From: Lapillicoccus jejuensis
Lineage (GTDB): Bacteria > Actinomycetota > Actinomycetes > Actinomycetales > Dermatophilaceae
Assembly (NCBI RefSeq): GCF_006715055.1
Contig: NZ_VFMN01000001.1
Span: 3,906,001-3,970,000 of the forward strand
Direction of reading: 5' to 3'
Length of the DNA stretch: 64,000 bases
Part shown: positions 27,159 through 35,287 of the stretch, piece after piece
How the letters are laid out: every line of letters begins with the position of its first letter
Position numbering within the stretch: the first letter of the stretch is position 1
The notes under the pieces: model-generated
Databases searched by the model: none
Seen by the model: only the letters and a program-made list of their open reading frames with translations
Told to the model about the DNA's origin: nothing
Translations under genes and position numbers: made by a program

Positions 27159-27659
27159 GGTGCCCGGGCAGGGGTGAGGGCCGGCGGCGCTCCCCAGCTC
27201 CCACCGGCCCTCCAGAGTGCGGATGGCTCCCCCACGGAACCGCGACACTCCCCGTCGGCCCCTCTCCCCAGGAGCCGTCGCTCACGCTAGCGGCAGGAGG
27301 CGGTCACGGGCCGTCCGTGGCCGCAAGCGGCCAATGGGCGATCCGGGCACACCGGACGCACCGGGGCAGGCCGACCTGAGGTCGCGGGTCGACCTCGAGG
27401 CGGCCGGTCACCCCGCGACCCGCACGAGCGGGTCGAGGCCCTGGCCGGCTCGCGCCACGCGCAGGTCGGACACGGCGCCGTTCGCCGCCGTGGCCGAGGT
27501 CGCGGGCCGGACCGGCTTCGGCGACGAGCTCGTCGACGTCACCGTCGACGGCGTGCCGCAGCCGCGGCCGGTCCCGGTCTTCAGCGCGGCGGTCGACCGA
27601 CCGGGCACGAAGCGAAGGCCCCTGCTCCGCGTGTCCGCAGGTCAGGGGCCGTGCCGTGC
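27159..27659. other. Gene-poor stretch with a possible gene relic
   Basis: No gene can be supported here. Between about 27480 and 27605 one plus-strand frame has strongly coding-like codon use (V-A-E-V-A-G-R-T-G-F-G-D-E-L-V-D-V-T-V-D-...), but it has no convincing start, runs into the tRNA-Val gene, and matches nothing I recognise. It may be a decayed gene fragment next to the tRNA locus. Confidence 0.35.
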
Positions 27660-27734
27660 TGGTGGGCGATACTGGGTTTGAACCAGTGACCTCTTCCGTG
27701 TCAAGGAAGCGCGCTACCACTGCGCCAATCGCCC
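27660..27734 (-). tRNA. tRNA-Val (GAC)
   Basis: Cloverleaf on the minus strand: acceptor GGGCGAT/ATCGCCC, anticodon stem CTTCC/GGAAG with loop TTGACAC giving anticodon GAC, and T-arm CTGGTTCAAACCCAG. The 3' CCA is encoded (27660-27662). It is the last of three tRNAs in one transcript. Confidence 0.95.
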
Positions 27735-27769
27735 GTGCGGGCCGGAGCCCTCAGGGCCCCGAGTGTCCG

Positions 27770-27840
27770 AGGTGGAGACGGGATTTGAACCCGTGTACAC
27801 GGCTTTGCAGGCCGTTGCCTCGCCTCTCGGCCACTCCACC
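27770..27840 (-). tRNA. tRNA-Cys (GCA)
   Basis: Acceptor GGTGGAG/CTCCACC, anticodon stem ACGGC/GCCGT with loop CTGCAAA giving GCA, T-arm ACGGGTTCAAATCCCGT, discriminator U. CCA is not encoded. Middle gene of the cluster. Confidence 0.95.
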
Positions 27841-27861
27841 GTGAAGGCATGGAACCCTCCG

Positions 27862-27934
27862 AGCGGACGACCGGGCTCGAACCGGCGACCTCAACCTTGG
27901 CAAGGTTGCGCTCTACCAACTGAGCTACGTCCGC
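27862..27934 (-). tRNA. tRNA-Gly (GCC)
   Basis: Acceptor GCGGACG/CGTCCGC, D-arm GCTCAGTTGGTAGAGC, anticodon stem CAACC/GGTTG with loop TTGCCAA giving GCC, T-arm CCGGTTCGAGCCCGG, discriminator U. CCA is not encoded. First gene after the promoter. Confidence 0.96.
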
Positions 27935-27975
27935 GGATGCTGACCGTTCGGGCTTCCCCGTTCGGCGCGTTCTGA

Positions 27976-28004
27976 ACATTAGCGGATGCCCTCGGCGATT
28001 CCAA
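27976..28004 (-). promoter_or_regulatory. tRNA operon promoter
   Basis: On the minus strand TTGGAA (27999-28004) and TAATGT (27976-27981) are separated by exactly 17 bases. It lies about 40 bp upstream of tRNA-Gly and is the best-looking housekeeping promoter in the window. Confidence 0.7.
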
Positions 28005-28053
28005 AACCGGTACCGGCACGGGCGACCGCCCCACCCGTCACACACGTCCCAGG

Positions 28054-29136
28054 TCAGCTGGCGGCGCGCTCGGGGTGCGCCGGCTCGTCGTGCGCCCGCT
28101 CGTCGTCGACCCAGCGCGGGTCGACGAACTGGCGCTGCTCGTCGCGGTCCTCCTGGGCGACCGGGTCGGCCTCGACGCCGCGGGCCGGCCGGCTGCGACC
28201 GGTCAGGGCGGCGCGCACCCGCGACACCAGGCGTGCGCGGGTGCTCTGGCGGGTCTCGAGCGGCCAGACCACCCGGGTCGCGGCGTTGAGCCCGGCCCCG
28301 ATGAGGACGGCGATCGCGAGGGCGTAGAGCCAGATGAGGACGACGATCGGCGCTGAGAGGGGCCCGTAGATCGACGTGCCCCCCAGCGAGGCGTCGACCG
28401 ACGCCCGGACGACGAACGAGGCCAGCGCCCAGATGACGAGGGCGAGGACGGCGCCGGGCACGTCGCGCCACCACGGCGCCCGCCTCGGGGTCGCGACGTG
28501 GAACAGGGTCGTCAGCGCGGCGACGACCGCGAGGACGACGACCGGCCAGTAGAGCAGCCCCAGCAGGTGCAGCCGCTCGGGCAGCCAGGACGCCAGCAGC
28601 GACGGGCCGATGAGCATGAGCGGCAGCACGACGACGCCGAAGAGCAGCCCCAGCGCGTAGAGCGAGAACGACAGGGCTCGGGTGCCGACGATCCCCCGGA
28701 TCCCGCTCTGCCCGTACATGATCGCGATGGTGTCCAGGAAGACGTTGAGGGCGCGGGAGCCCGACCACAGGGCGAGGACGAAGCCGATCGAGACGAGGTC
28801 GTAGCGGCCCTGCCCGAGGACGTCCTGCACCGTGGGGACGAGGACGTCGGCGAGGGCCTGCTCGGTGAGGAACCGGGCGGCGTACGTCTGGATCGTCGCC
28901 ACCACCTGGGCGACGGTGTCGGGGCCGAGCCACCGGCCGACGTACCCGACCCCGCCGAAGAGGGCGAGGACGAGCGGCGGCGCCGACAACAGCATGAAGA
29001 AGGCGGCCTCGGATGCCAGCCCGGTCACCCGGTACTTCAGGCAGGCGCGCACGGTCTCGAGGACCAGGCGCGCGAAGGTCGTGGCGCCGGGCACCCGTTC
29101 GAGTCGCCCGCGCAGGCGGGTCCGCAGCGTCGTCAT
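28054..29136 (-). CDS. YihY/BrkB-family inner membrane protein (second copy)
   Basis: A 360-residue multi-helix protein with the family core GLASEAAFFMLLSAPPLVLALFGGVGYV, LALWSGSRALNVFLDTIAIMYG and IYGPLSAPIVVLIWLYALAIAVLIGAGLNAA. A charged C-terminal tail (VDPRWVDDERAHDEPAHPE) follows. It is clearly related to, but well diverged from, the protein at 24301-25392. ATG at 29136. The tRNA operon lies just downstream in the same direction. Function is unknown beyond membrane location. Confidence 0.85.
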   Translation of the reverse strand: MTTLRTRLRGRLERVPGATTFARLVLETVRACLKYRVTGLASEAAFFMLLSAPPLVLALFGGVGYVGRWLGPDTVAQVVATIQTYAARFLTEQALADVLVPTVQDVLGQGRYDLVSIGFVLALWSGSRALNVFLDTIAIMYGQSGIRGIVGTRALSFSLYALGLLFGVVVLPLMLIGPSLLASWLPERLHLLGLLYWPVVVLAVVAALTTLFHVATPRRAPWWRDVPGAVLALVIWALASFVVRASVDASLGGTSIYGPLSAPIVVLIWLYALAIAVLIGAGLNAATRVVWPLETRQSTRARLVSRVRAALTGRSRPARGVEADPVAQEDRDEQRQFVDPRWVDDERAHDEPAHPERAAS

Positions 29137-29199
29137 GGCCCCACCACGGTACGGCGCGCGGCCACCCCCGGGTGCGCCCCGCGCCGTACGCTCGCCGGC

Positions 29200-30855
29200 A
29201 TGCCGACGCACGAGGTGACCAACCAGGTGCCGCCCCTGCGCGGGTACGACGTCGTCGGGTCCGACCCGGTGCTCGTCGAGGCGCTCGCGCGCTGGGGCTC
29301 CACGGCGGACGCCGCCGACCTGCACGCGCTGGGTCACCTGGCCGGGACCGAGCGGGCGCAGCGCTGGGGCGAGCAGGCCGACCGGAACCCGCCGCGGCTG
29401 GTCACGCACGACCCCCGAGGGGTCCGCGTCGACGAGGTCGACTTCCACCCGGCCTGGCACGAGCTGCTCACCGTCGCCGTCGGTCACGGGCTGACCGCCG
29501 AGCCGTGGACGCGTCCCGCGGGCTCGGGCGCGCACCTGCGGCGCGCCGTCGGCTTCGTCGCCTGGAGCCAGGTCGAGGCCGGGCACGGCTGCCCGGTCTC
29601 GATGACGTACGCCGCCGCACCCGCCCTCGCCCGCGACCCCGAGCAGGCCGCCCGCTGGTCGCCGCTGCTCGCCTCGCGCACCTACGACCCGGGGCTGCGA
29701 CGCGCCGCCGACAAGGCGGGCGCGCTCGCCGGGATGGGGATGACCGAGAAGCAGGGCGGCTCCGACGTGCGCGCGAACACGACCCGCGCGGTGCGGGCGC
29801 CCGGGGGGCCGCTGCCGGGGGCGACGTACCGGCTCACCGGGCACAAGTGGTTCACCTCGGCGCCGATGGACGACGTCTTCCTCGTCCTCGCCGCCGTCGA
29901 GCCCGGCTCCCCCTCGTGCTTCGTCGTGCCGCGCGTCCTCGACGACGGCACCCGCAACGTCTTCGCCCTGCAGCGCCTCAAGGACAAGCTCGGCAACCGC
30001 AGCAACGCCTCGTCCGAGGTCGAGCTCGACGGCACCTGGGGCGCGCTCCTCGGCGAGGAGGGCCGCGGCGTCCGGGCCATCATCGACATGGTCGGGGCGA
30101 CCCGGCTGGACTGCGTCCTCGGCTCGGCCGCGACGATGCGCCAGGCCCTGGTCCGCGCGGTCCACCACGCGCGCCACCGGCACGCCTTCGGCCGGTCGCT
30201 GGTCGAGCAGCCGGCGATGACCAACGTCCTGGCCGACCTCGCCCTCGAGTCCGAGGCCGCCACCCTCCTCGGCCTGCGGCTCGCGCACGCCGTCGACGAG
30301 GGCGAGACCGCGTTCGCCCGGCTGGCCGTCGCCGTCGGCAAGTACTGGGTCTGCAAGCGGACGCCACCGATGGTCGCCGAGGCCCTGGAGTGCCTGGGCG
30401 GCAACGGGTACGTCGAGGAGAACGGCGTCGCCCGCCTCTACCGCGAGGCGCCGCTCAACTCGGTCTGGGAGGGCTCGGGCACCGTCAACGCCCTCGACGT
30501 CGTCCGCGCCCTGTCGCGGGAACCGGCATCCCTGGAAGCCGTTGCCAAGGAGCTGACCCTCTCGCGGGGGCTGGACGCCCGCTTCGACGCCGCGGTGGAC
30601 GACGTCCTGGCGCGCGCCGAGGCGACCGCGGCGGCCGACCCGCTCGCGGCCCAGTTCGGCGCCCGCCGGCTCGTCGAGGACCTGGCGCTCGTGCTGCAGG
30701 CCGCCCTGGTCCTGCGCCACTCCCCCGCCGCCGTGGCCGAGGCGTTCGTCGCGTCGCGCCTGGCCCCGGAGCGGGGCGGCCGGTGCTTCGGCACGCTCGC
30801 CGTCGACCTCGCCGGTCGCTCGCGCGAGGTCGTCGACCGCGCCTTCGTCGGCTAG
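29200..30855 (+). CDS. aidB: AidB-like acyl-CoA dehydrogenase family flavoprotein
   Basis: This 551-residue protein opens with THEVTNQVPPLRGYDV and continues RNPPRLVTHDPRGVRVDEVDFHPAWHELL, matching the N-terminal domain peculiar to AidB. Acyl-CoA dehydrogenase features follow: GMGMTEKQGGSDVRANTT, HKWFTSAPMDD, and ALECLGGNGYVEE with the region of the catalytic Glu. In E. coli AidB is a FAD- and DNA-binding protein of the adaptive response to alkylation; isovaleryl-CoA dehydrogenase activity is weak. ATG at 29200 is preceded by TACGCT seven bases upstream, so translation is probably leaderless. It is divergent from the BrkB gene. The alkylation role here is by homology only. Confidence 0.82.
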   Translation: MPTHEVTNQVPPLRGYDVVGSDPVLVEALARWGSTADAADLHALGHLAGTERAQRWGEQADRNPPRLVTHDPRGVRVDEVDFHPAWHELLTVAVGHGLTAEPWTRPAGSGAHLRRAVGFVAWSQVEAGHGCPVSMTYAAAPALARDPEQAARWSPLLASRTYDPGLRRAADKAGALAGMGMTEKQGGSDVRANTTRAVRAPGGPLPGATYRLTGHKWFTSAPMDDVFLVLAAVEPGSPSCFVVPRVLDDGTRNVFALQRLKDKLGNRSNASSEVELDGTWGALLGEEGRGVRAIIDMVGATRLDCVLGSAATMRQALVRAVHHARHRHAFGRSLVEQPAMTNVLADLALESEAATLLGLRLAHAVDEGETAFARLAVAVGKYWVCKRTPPMVAEALECLGGNGYVEENGVARLYREAPLNSVWEGSGTVNALDVVRALSREPASLEAVAKELTLSRGLDARFDAAVDDVLARAEATAAADPLAAQFGARRLVEDLALVLQAALVLRHSPAAVAEAFVASRLAPERGGRCFGTLAVDLAGRSREVVDRAFVG

Positions 30856-30861
30856 GTCGCC

Positions 30862-32391
30862 CTACCCGCGAGCCCCGCCGACACCGAGGACGACGGCCAG
30901 TCCCAGCGCGCTGCGCGGGTCGTACGGCGCCCGCCACAGGCCGCCGTGCACCGCCCCGTCGGCCTCCTCCTCCCACGGCGGGCGCAGCGGCGGCCGCGGT
31001 GACGTGAGGTCGTGCACGAGCAGCGCGGCCATGAGGGTGTTGCTCGTCGCCGGCTCGAAGACCTCGATGCCGAAGCGGTGCGCGCCGGCGTACGCCGCCG
31101 CGAGGGCCCGGTTGCGCAGGACCGACCGGGTCCGGGTCGGCGGCGCGACCTTGAGCGAGACGTCGACGCCGTCGCGGCGCGCCGCGGTGGCCCGCCAGCG
31201 CTGGATCCGCTTGGCCAGCAGGTAGTTCGGGCCCTGCTGCGGGACGACGCTGTCGTTGAGACCGGGGTCCGACCCGGGCGCGTAGTTGCGCTTGAGCAGC
31301 CGGCCGCCGCTCACCGCCCGCAGCGCGGGCCGCAGCAGCCGGGTCGCGGCGGCCGGCTCGTCGTACCCCCGGGCGGACTGGACGACCGCCTCGCCCGGGA
31401 CGGCGAAGACGTCGGTGGGGGTCGCGAGGAAGGCGAGGGCGAGGTCGTCGCGCCGGCCGAGCAGCTCGGCGCTGAGGGCGTCGACGGCGGTCGAGACGCG
31501 CAGGTTCGTCGCCCCGTCCGCGTAGACGTAGTTGCCGAGGACGAGCGGCCCGTCGAGGTCCGTCAGCCAGTCGGCGACGGCGGCCAGGTCGTGCAGCAGG
31601 TCGGCTCCCTCGACGCCACCACCGTCCCCGCTGGCACCGCCGCCCCCGCCGGGGTCCGACACCGGCAGCGTCAGCCGGCCGCCGGACTCCTGCGCGAGCG
31701 GCCGCAGCCGGCGCCAGATCTCGGGCCGCGGCAGGTCGACGCCGACGACGTCGGCGCCCCAGCCGAGCAGCGCGCGCAGCGGCCCCATCTCGGCGCCGGC
31801 GCCGAGGACGACGACGCGCCGGCCCTCGAGCCGCAGCCGCTCCGGCTCGGCCGCGACGGTGCGCACCGCCTGGGCCGCCGCCGGCTCGAGGATGCCGCGG
31901 GCGAGCCAGTCGTCGAGCTGGCGCAGCAGGGCGTCACCCTCGAGCCGCCCCCCGCGCAGCGGCAGGCTCAGGGTCGCCCGCGGCCGTCCCGTCCCGGTGA
32001 CGACCTCCGTGCGCAGCGGCCGCGCGCCGCCCGGCCGGGCGGTGAAGGCCTCGGCCAGCGGCCGGTCGTCCTCGCCGTCGTCGACCCTGACCCGCATCCG
32101 CTCGTGGACCGACGCCAACCCGGCGCGGGCCACACCGAGCGCGGCCGCCTCGTCGGCCAGCCCCACCTCGACCAGCCGGCGGAAGTGGGTGAGGTAGCCC
32201 TGCCGCCAGCTGGTGTCCCGCTGCGCGGCGGCCGCACCGACCGGGTCGACCGGGCGCAGCGCGTCGGCGACGACGGCGCGCCCGAGGGCCGACGTCGACC
32301 GGGTGCCGCCCTGCTCGGCGACCTCCGGGACCACGACCCCGGTGGGGCGCCCGGGCGATCCGGGTCCGGTGGGTCCAGCGGGTCCGACCAC
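30862..32391 (-). CDS. Uncharacterised actinobacterial protein with a Rossmann-like domain
   Basis: A 509-residue protein I do not recognise functionally. The middle has [39 protein letters not shown], a nucleotide-binding betaalphabeta pattern. Later segments (PLVLGNYVYADGATNLRVSTAVDAL, LAFLATPTDVFAVP, PNYLLAKRIQRWRA) look like a conserved catalytic body. The N-terminal segment SWRQGYLTHFRRLVEVGLADEAAALG is helical. GTG at 32391 is eight bases after the ppk2 stop, so the two are probably co-transcribed and coupled. A dehydrogenase or transferase is possible. Confidence 0.65.
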   Translation of the reverse strand: MVGPAGPTGPGSPGRPTGVVVPEVAEQGGTRSTSALGRAVVADALRPVDPVGAAAAQRDTSWRQGYLTHFRRLVEVGLADEAAALGVARAGLASVHERMRVRVDDGEDDRPLAEAFTARPGGARPLRTEVVTGTGRPRATLSLPLRGGRLEGDALLRQLDDWLARGILEPAAAQAVRTVAAEPERLRLEGRRVVVLGAGAEMGPLRALLGWGADVVGVDLPRPEIWRRLRPLAQESGGRLTLPVSDPGGGGGASGDGGGVEGADLLHDLAAVADWLTDLDGPLVLGNYVYADGATNLRVSTAVDALSAELLGRRDDLALAFLATPTDVFAVPGEAVVQSARGYDEPAAATRLLRPALRAVSGGRLLKRNYAPGSDPGLNDSVVPQQGPNYLLAKRIQRWRATAARRDGVDVSLKVAPPTRTRSVLRNRALAAAYAGAHRFGIEVFEPATSNTLMAALLVHDLTSPRPPLRPPWEEEADGAVHGGLWRAPYDPRSALGLAVVLGVGGARG

Positions 32392-32399
32392 GGCGACGC

Positions 32400-33260
32400 T
32401 CAGCTCTCCGCGAGCCGGCGCTGCTCGGCCGCGACGTCGTAGGAGGCCGGCGGCCACTGCGGGTCCAGCCGCTCGAACGCGTCGAGCAGCAGGGTCTGGA
32501 CGGCGAGCCGCGCATACCACTTGTGGTCGGCCGGGACGACGTACCAGGGCGCGGCGGTGGTCGAGCAGCGGGTGAGCGCGACCTGGTAGGCCTCCATGTA
32601 GTCGTCCCAGTAGCCGCGCTCGTCGACGTCGCCCGGGTTGTACTTGTAGTACTTGTCGGGGCGGTCGAGGCGCTTGGTCAGCCGCGCCTTCTGCTCGTCG
32701 CGGGACAGGTGCAGCATGACCTTGACGACGGTCGTGCCGTCGCGCACGAGGTCGCGCTCGAAGGCGTTGATGATCGCGTAGCGGCCGCGCCACTCGGCCG
32801 GCTCGACGAGGTCGTGGACGCGCACCGCGAGGACGTCCTCGTAGTGGCTGCGGTCGAAGACGCCGACCCGGCCCGGACCGGGCAGCGCGTTGCGGATGCG
32901 CCAGAGGAACTCGTGCCGGCGCTCCTCGTCGGTCGGCTTCTTGAACGCCGTCGCGCGCACCCCCTCGGGGTCCATCGCCCCGACGACGTGGCGCATGATG
33001 CCGCCCTTGCCGGCGGTGTCCATGCCTTGCACGACCAGGAGCAGCCGTCTCTCGCTGCCGGCGGTCGACTCGGCGTGCAGCTTCTCCTGCCAGTCGCCGA
33101 GCTCGTCGAGACGCTCCCAGAGCAGGGCCGCCCCCGCCTTCTTGCCGCCGTCGAAGCCCGGCGTCGAGCCCGGGTCGACGTCGGCCAGCCGGAAGCCCTT
33201 CCCCACCCGCAGCTCGTCGGCCAGGGAGTGGACGTCGGCGACCTTCGTCTTCTTCGACAT
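32400..33260 (-). CDS. ppk2: Polyphosphate kinase 2 family protein
   Basis: A 286-residue PPK2. Walker A-like QGMDTAGKGG (about 80-89), Walker B FDRSHYEDVL and the lid Lys/Arg stretch KARLTKRLDRPDKYYKYNPGD are in the expected order, with the closing HKWYARLAV motif. The single-domain length suggests class I or III PPK2, phosphorylating NDP or NMP with polyphosphate. ATG at 33260 has AGGA at good spacing; ATG at 33269 is an alternative adding three residues. It is followed at eight bases by the Rossmann protein gene. Confidence 0.9.
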   Translation of the reverse strand: MSKKTKVADVHSLADELRVGKGFRLADVDPGSTPGFDGGKKAGAALLWERLDELGDWQEKLHAESTAGSERRLLLVVQGMDTAGKGGIMRHVVGAMDPEGVRATAFKKPTDEERRHEFLWRIRNALPGPGRVGVFDRSHYEDVLAVRVHDLVEPAEWRGRYAIINAFERDLVRDGTTVVKVMLHLSRDEQKARLTKRLDRPDKYYKYNPGDVDERGYWDDYMEAYQVALTRCSTTAAPWYVVPADHKWYARLAVQTLLLDAFERLDPQWPPASYDVAAEQRRLAES

Positions 33261-33322
33261 GGCCGCCATCCTGCCCCACCGGCCGGCGCGTACGCGGCGG
33301 CGCGCGTGGGCATACTCGCGCC

Positions 33323-34087
33323 GTGCGACTGCTCCTGGCCGACCCGCCCGCCTCGTCCCCCGTCCCCGTCGGCGGCGAGCTCGACGACCTCGCCCTCGCG
33401 CGGCTCTACACGACGCCTCCGGACGGTGCGCCGTGGCTGCGGGTCAACTTCGCCGCGAGCGTCGACGGCTCGATCACCGGCGCCGACGGCCGCTCGGGGA
33501 CCGTCAACACCGAGGTCGACCACGTCGTCTTCGAGCTGCTGCGCGCGCTCAGCGACGCGGTCGTCGTCGGTGCCGGGACCGTCCGCGGGGAGGGGTACGG
33601 CGCCCTGTCCGTCGCCGAGCACCTCGCCCCCGTCCGCGCCGGGGCCGGCATCGACCCGGACCTGCCGCTCGTCGTCGTCTCGGGCCAGGGCGTCGTCCCC
33701 GACACCGTGCGCGACGCCGACCCGGGCCGCGTGCTCATGGCCACGACGTCGTCCGCCCCGAGCCTCGACGAGGCCCGCGAGGTCCTCGGCGAGGAGCACG
33801 TCCTCGTCTGCGGGCGCACCCACGTCGGGCACGAACGGCTCGTCGCCCAGCTCCACGAGCGCGGACTGCGCCGGCTGCTCAGCGAGGGCGGCCCGCACCT
33901 GCTCTCCTCGATGGTGCAGGCCGGGGTCGTCGACGAGATCTGCCTGTCGGTGACGCCGGTCGTCGTCGGCGGCGACGGGCCGCGGATCACCCAGGGACCC
34001 GCGCTGACCGGTGACTACCTGCCCCGGGTCCTCGTCGAGGGCGAGGGCACGGTCATGGGGCGCTGGCTGCGGTCCGACCACCGCTGA
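33323..34087 (+). CDS. Pyrimidine reductase family protein (RibD C-terminal domain)
   Basis: A 254-residue dihydrofolate-reductase-like fold. WLRVNFAASVDGSITGADGRSG at the start, DAVVVGAGTVRGEGYG, and SEGGPHLLSSMVQAGVVDEICLSVTPVVVGG are the RibD-C signature segments for NADPH and substrate binding. It lacks the deaminase domain, so it is either a stand-alone riboflavin-pathway reductase or a reductase of another pathway. CATACT six bases before GTG 33323 suggests leaderless translation. Its last 35 bases overlap the convergent hydrolase gene. Confidence 0.83.
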   Translation: MRLLLADPPASSPVPVGGELDDLALARLYTTPPDGAPWLRVNFAASVDGSITGADGRSGTVNTEVDHVVFELLRALSDAVVVGAGTVRGEGYGALSVAEHLAPVRAGAGIDPDLPLVVVSGQGVVPDTVRDADPGRVLMATTSSAPSLDEAREVLGEEHVLVCGRTHVGHERLVAQLHERGLRRLLSEGGPHLLSSMVQAGVVDEICLSVTPVVVGGDGPRITQGPALTGDYLPRVLVEGEGTVMGRWLRSDHR

Positions 34088-35270
34088 CGACTGCTCCGGC
34101 GCCGAGGAACTCCTCGACCGCGCGCTCCCAGCGCCGCGGGTCGAGGTTCCACTCCTTGCAGTGCCGCGCGGTGTCCCACCGCTCGAGGGTGACCAGGTCG
34201 GGCCGGGCCCGTGCGAGCGCGAGCGCCGGCCCCACGGGGACGAACTCGTCGTCGACGGAGGCCTGGAGCAGGACGCGGTGGTGCAGCTCGTCGGACCGGG
34301 CGACCCAGTCGGTGAGGGCGACGTCGACCGGGTCGTGCACGCCGACGAGACGCCGGCCCGCCCGGCGCCCCATGAGCCCCGTCCCGACCATCCGCAGCGG
34401 AGCGGGGATGTGGTGCAGCCGCGCGTGGTGGGCGAGCACGTCGCCCCAGTCGACGACGGGCGAGTCGAGCAGCACGGCGTCGACGCGGTCCGACAGCGGC
34501 GAGCGGTCGAGGGTCTGCAGGACGATGGCGCCGCCCATCGACCACCCGCCGAGGACGAGCCCGGCGGCGCCGTGCCGCAGCGCGAAGGCCATCGCCGCAT
34601 CGAGGTCGCGCCACTCGCTCAGGCCGAGGTTGTAGCGCCCGTCCGGGGCCGGCGGGGCGCCGACGTCGTTGCGGTAGCTGATGACCAGGCACGTGTAGCC
34701 GAGCCGCCGGAGCACCGGCACGGCGCGCAGGCACTCCTCACGGCGGGCGCCGCGGCCGTGCACGAGGACCGCCCACCGCCCGGTGCCGGGCCCGGGCGGA
34801 CCGGCCGGGTCCGGCTCGACCAGCCAGGACGGCAGCGGTCCGAGCTCGCCGTCGACGGCGACGTCGCGGTGCGGGATCCCGAGGCTGACGCGGGGCGAGT
34901 CCCAGTACCAGTACTGGTCCCACCGCGCGCCGCCCGGCTCGAGCGGGCCGCGGTCGACGGCGACGAGCCGGCGGACGACGGCGCGGTCGTCCCGCTCGAG
35001 GACGTCCCCGATGCGCGCGTGCGCCTCCTCGCCGGACCACAGGCCGTAGCGGCCGGGGACGACGGTCTCCGGCCCCACGGCCAGGGTCACCGTGTCCGCG
35101 CCGACGGCGAGGACGCGGACGTCGTCGGGCCGGCGCGGGTCGGGGGTGAGGACGGCCCGGGCGAAGTACGCCGACGTCGCGAGGCCGCCCAGCGCGAGCA
35201 CCCCGGCGCCGGCCGCGCCGCCCGCGGCCACGGCGCGCACGGCGCTGCGGGCCGGGGGTGAGCTCGACAT
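34053..35270 (-). CDS. Alpha/beta hydrolase with N-terminal membrane segment
   Basis: A 405-residue protein. An Ala/Gly hydrophobic segment (residues ~10-37) could anchor it. The hydrolase fold has HGRGARREECLRAVPVLRRLGY (oxyanion region), the nucleophile elbow GGWSMGG, DSPVVDWGD, an acid in QASVDDEFVP and a terminal His in TARHCKEWN. Substrate is unknown; it resembles peptidase/esterase-like proteins of Actinomycetota. ATG at 35270 has CATGAT six bases upstream on the same strand. It is divergent from the ligase gene and its tail overlaps the pyrimidine reductase gene by 35 bp. Confidence 0.8.
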   Translation of the reverse strand: MSSSPPARSAVRAVAAGGAAGAGVLALGGLATSAYFARAVLTPDPRRPDDVRVLAVGADTVTLAVGPETVVPGRYGLWSGEEAHARIGDVLERDDRAVVRRLVAVDRGPLEPGGARWDQYWYWDSPRVSLGIPHRDVAVDGELGPLPSWLVEPDPAGPPGPGTGRWAVLVHGRGARREECLRAVPVLRRLGYTCLVISYRNDVGAPPAPDGRYNLGLSEWRDLDAAMAFALRHGAAGLVLGGWSMGGAIVLQTLDRSPLSDRVDAVLLDSPVVDWGDVLAHHARLHHIPAPLRMVGTGLMGRRAGRRLVGVHDPVDVALTDWVARSDELHHRVLLQASVDDEFVPVGPALALARARPDLVTLERWDTARHCKEWNLDPRRWERAVEEFLGAGAVVSGGRTAASAP

Positions 35271-35287
35271 GGCGTCATCATGGCAGC

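Noticed and set aside
27217-27681. Possible 154-residue gene before the tRNAs
   Set aside because: It runs through tRNA-Val, has no Shine-Dalgarno and no recognisable domain; kept only as a possible relic.
27656-27975. Short plus-strand frames across the tRNA cluster
   Set aside because: They are typical tRNA shadows (GFEPV-like peptides).
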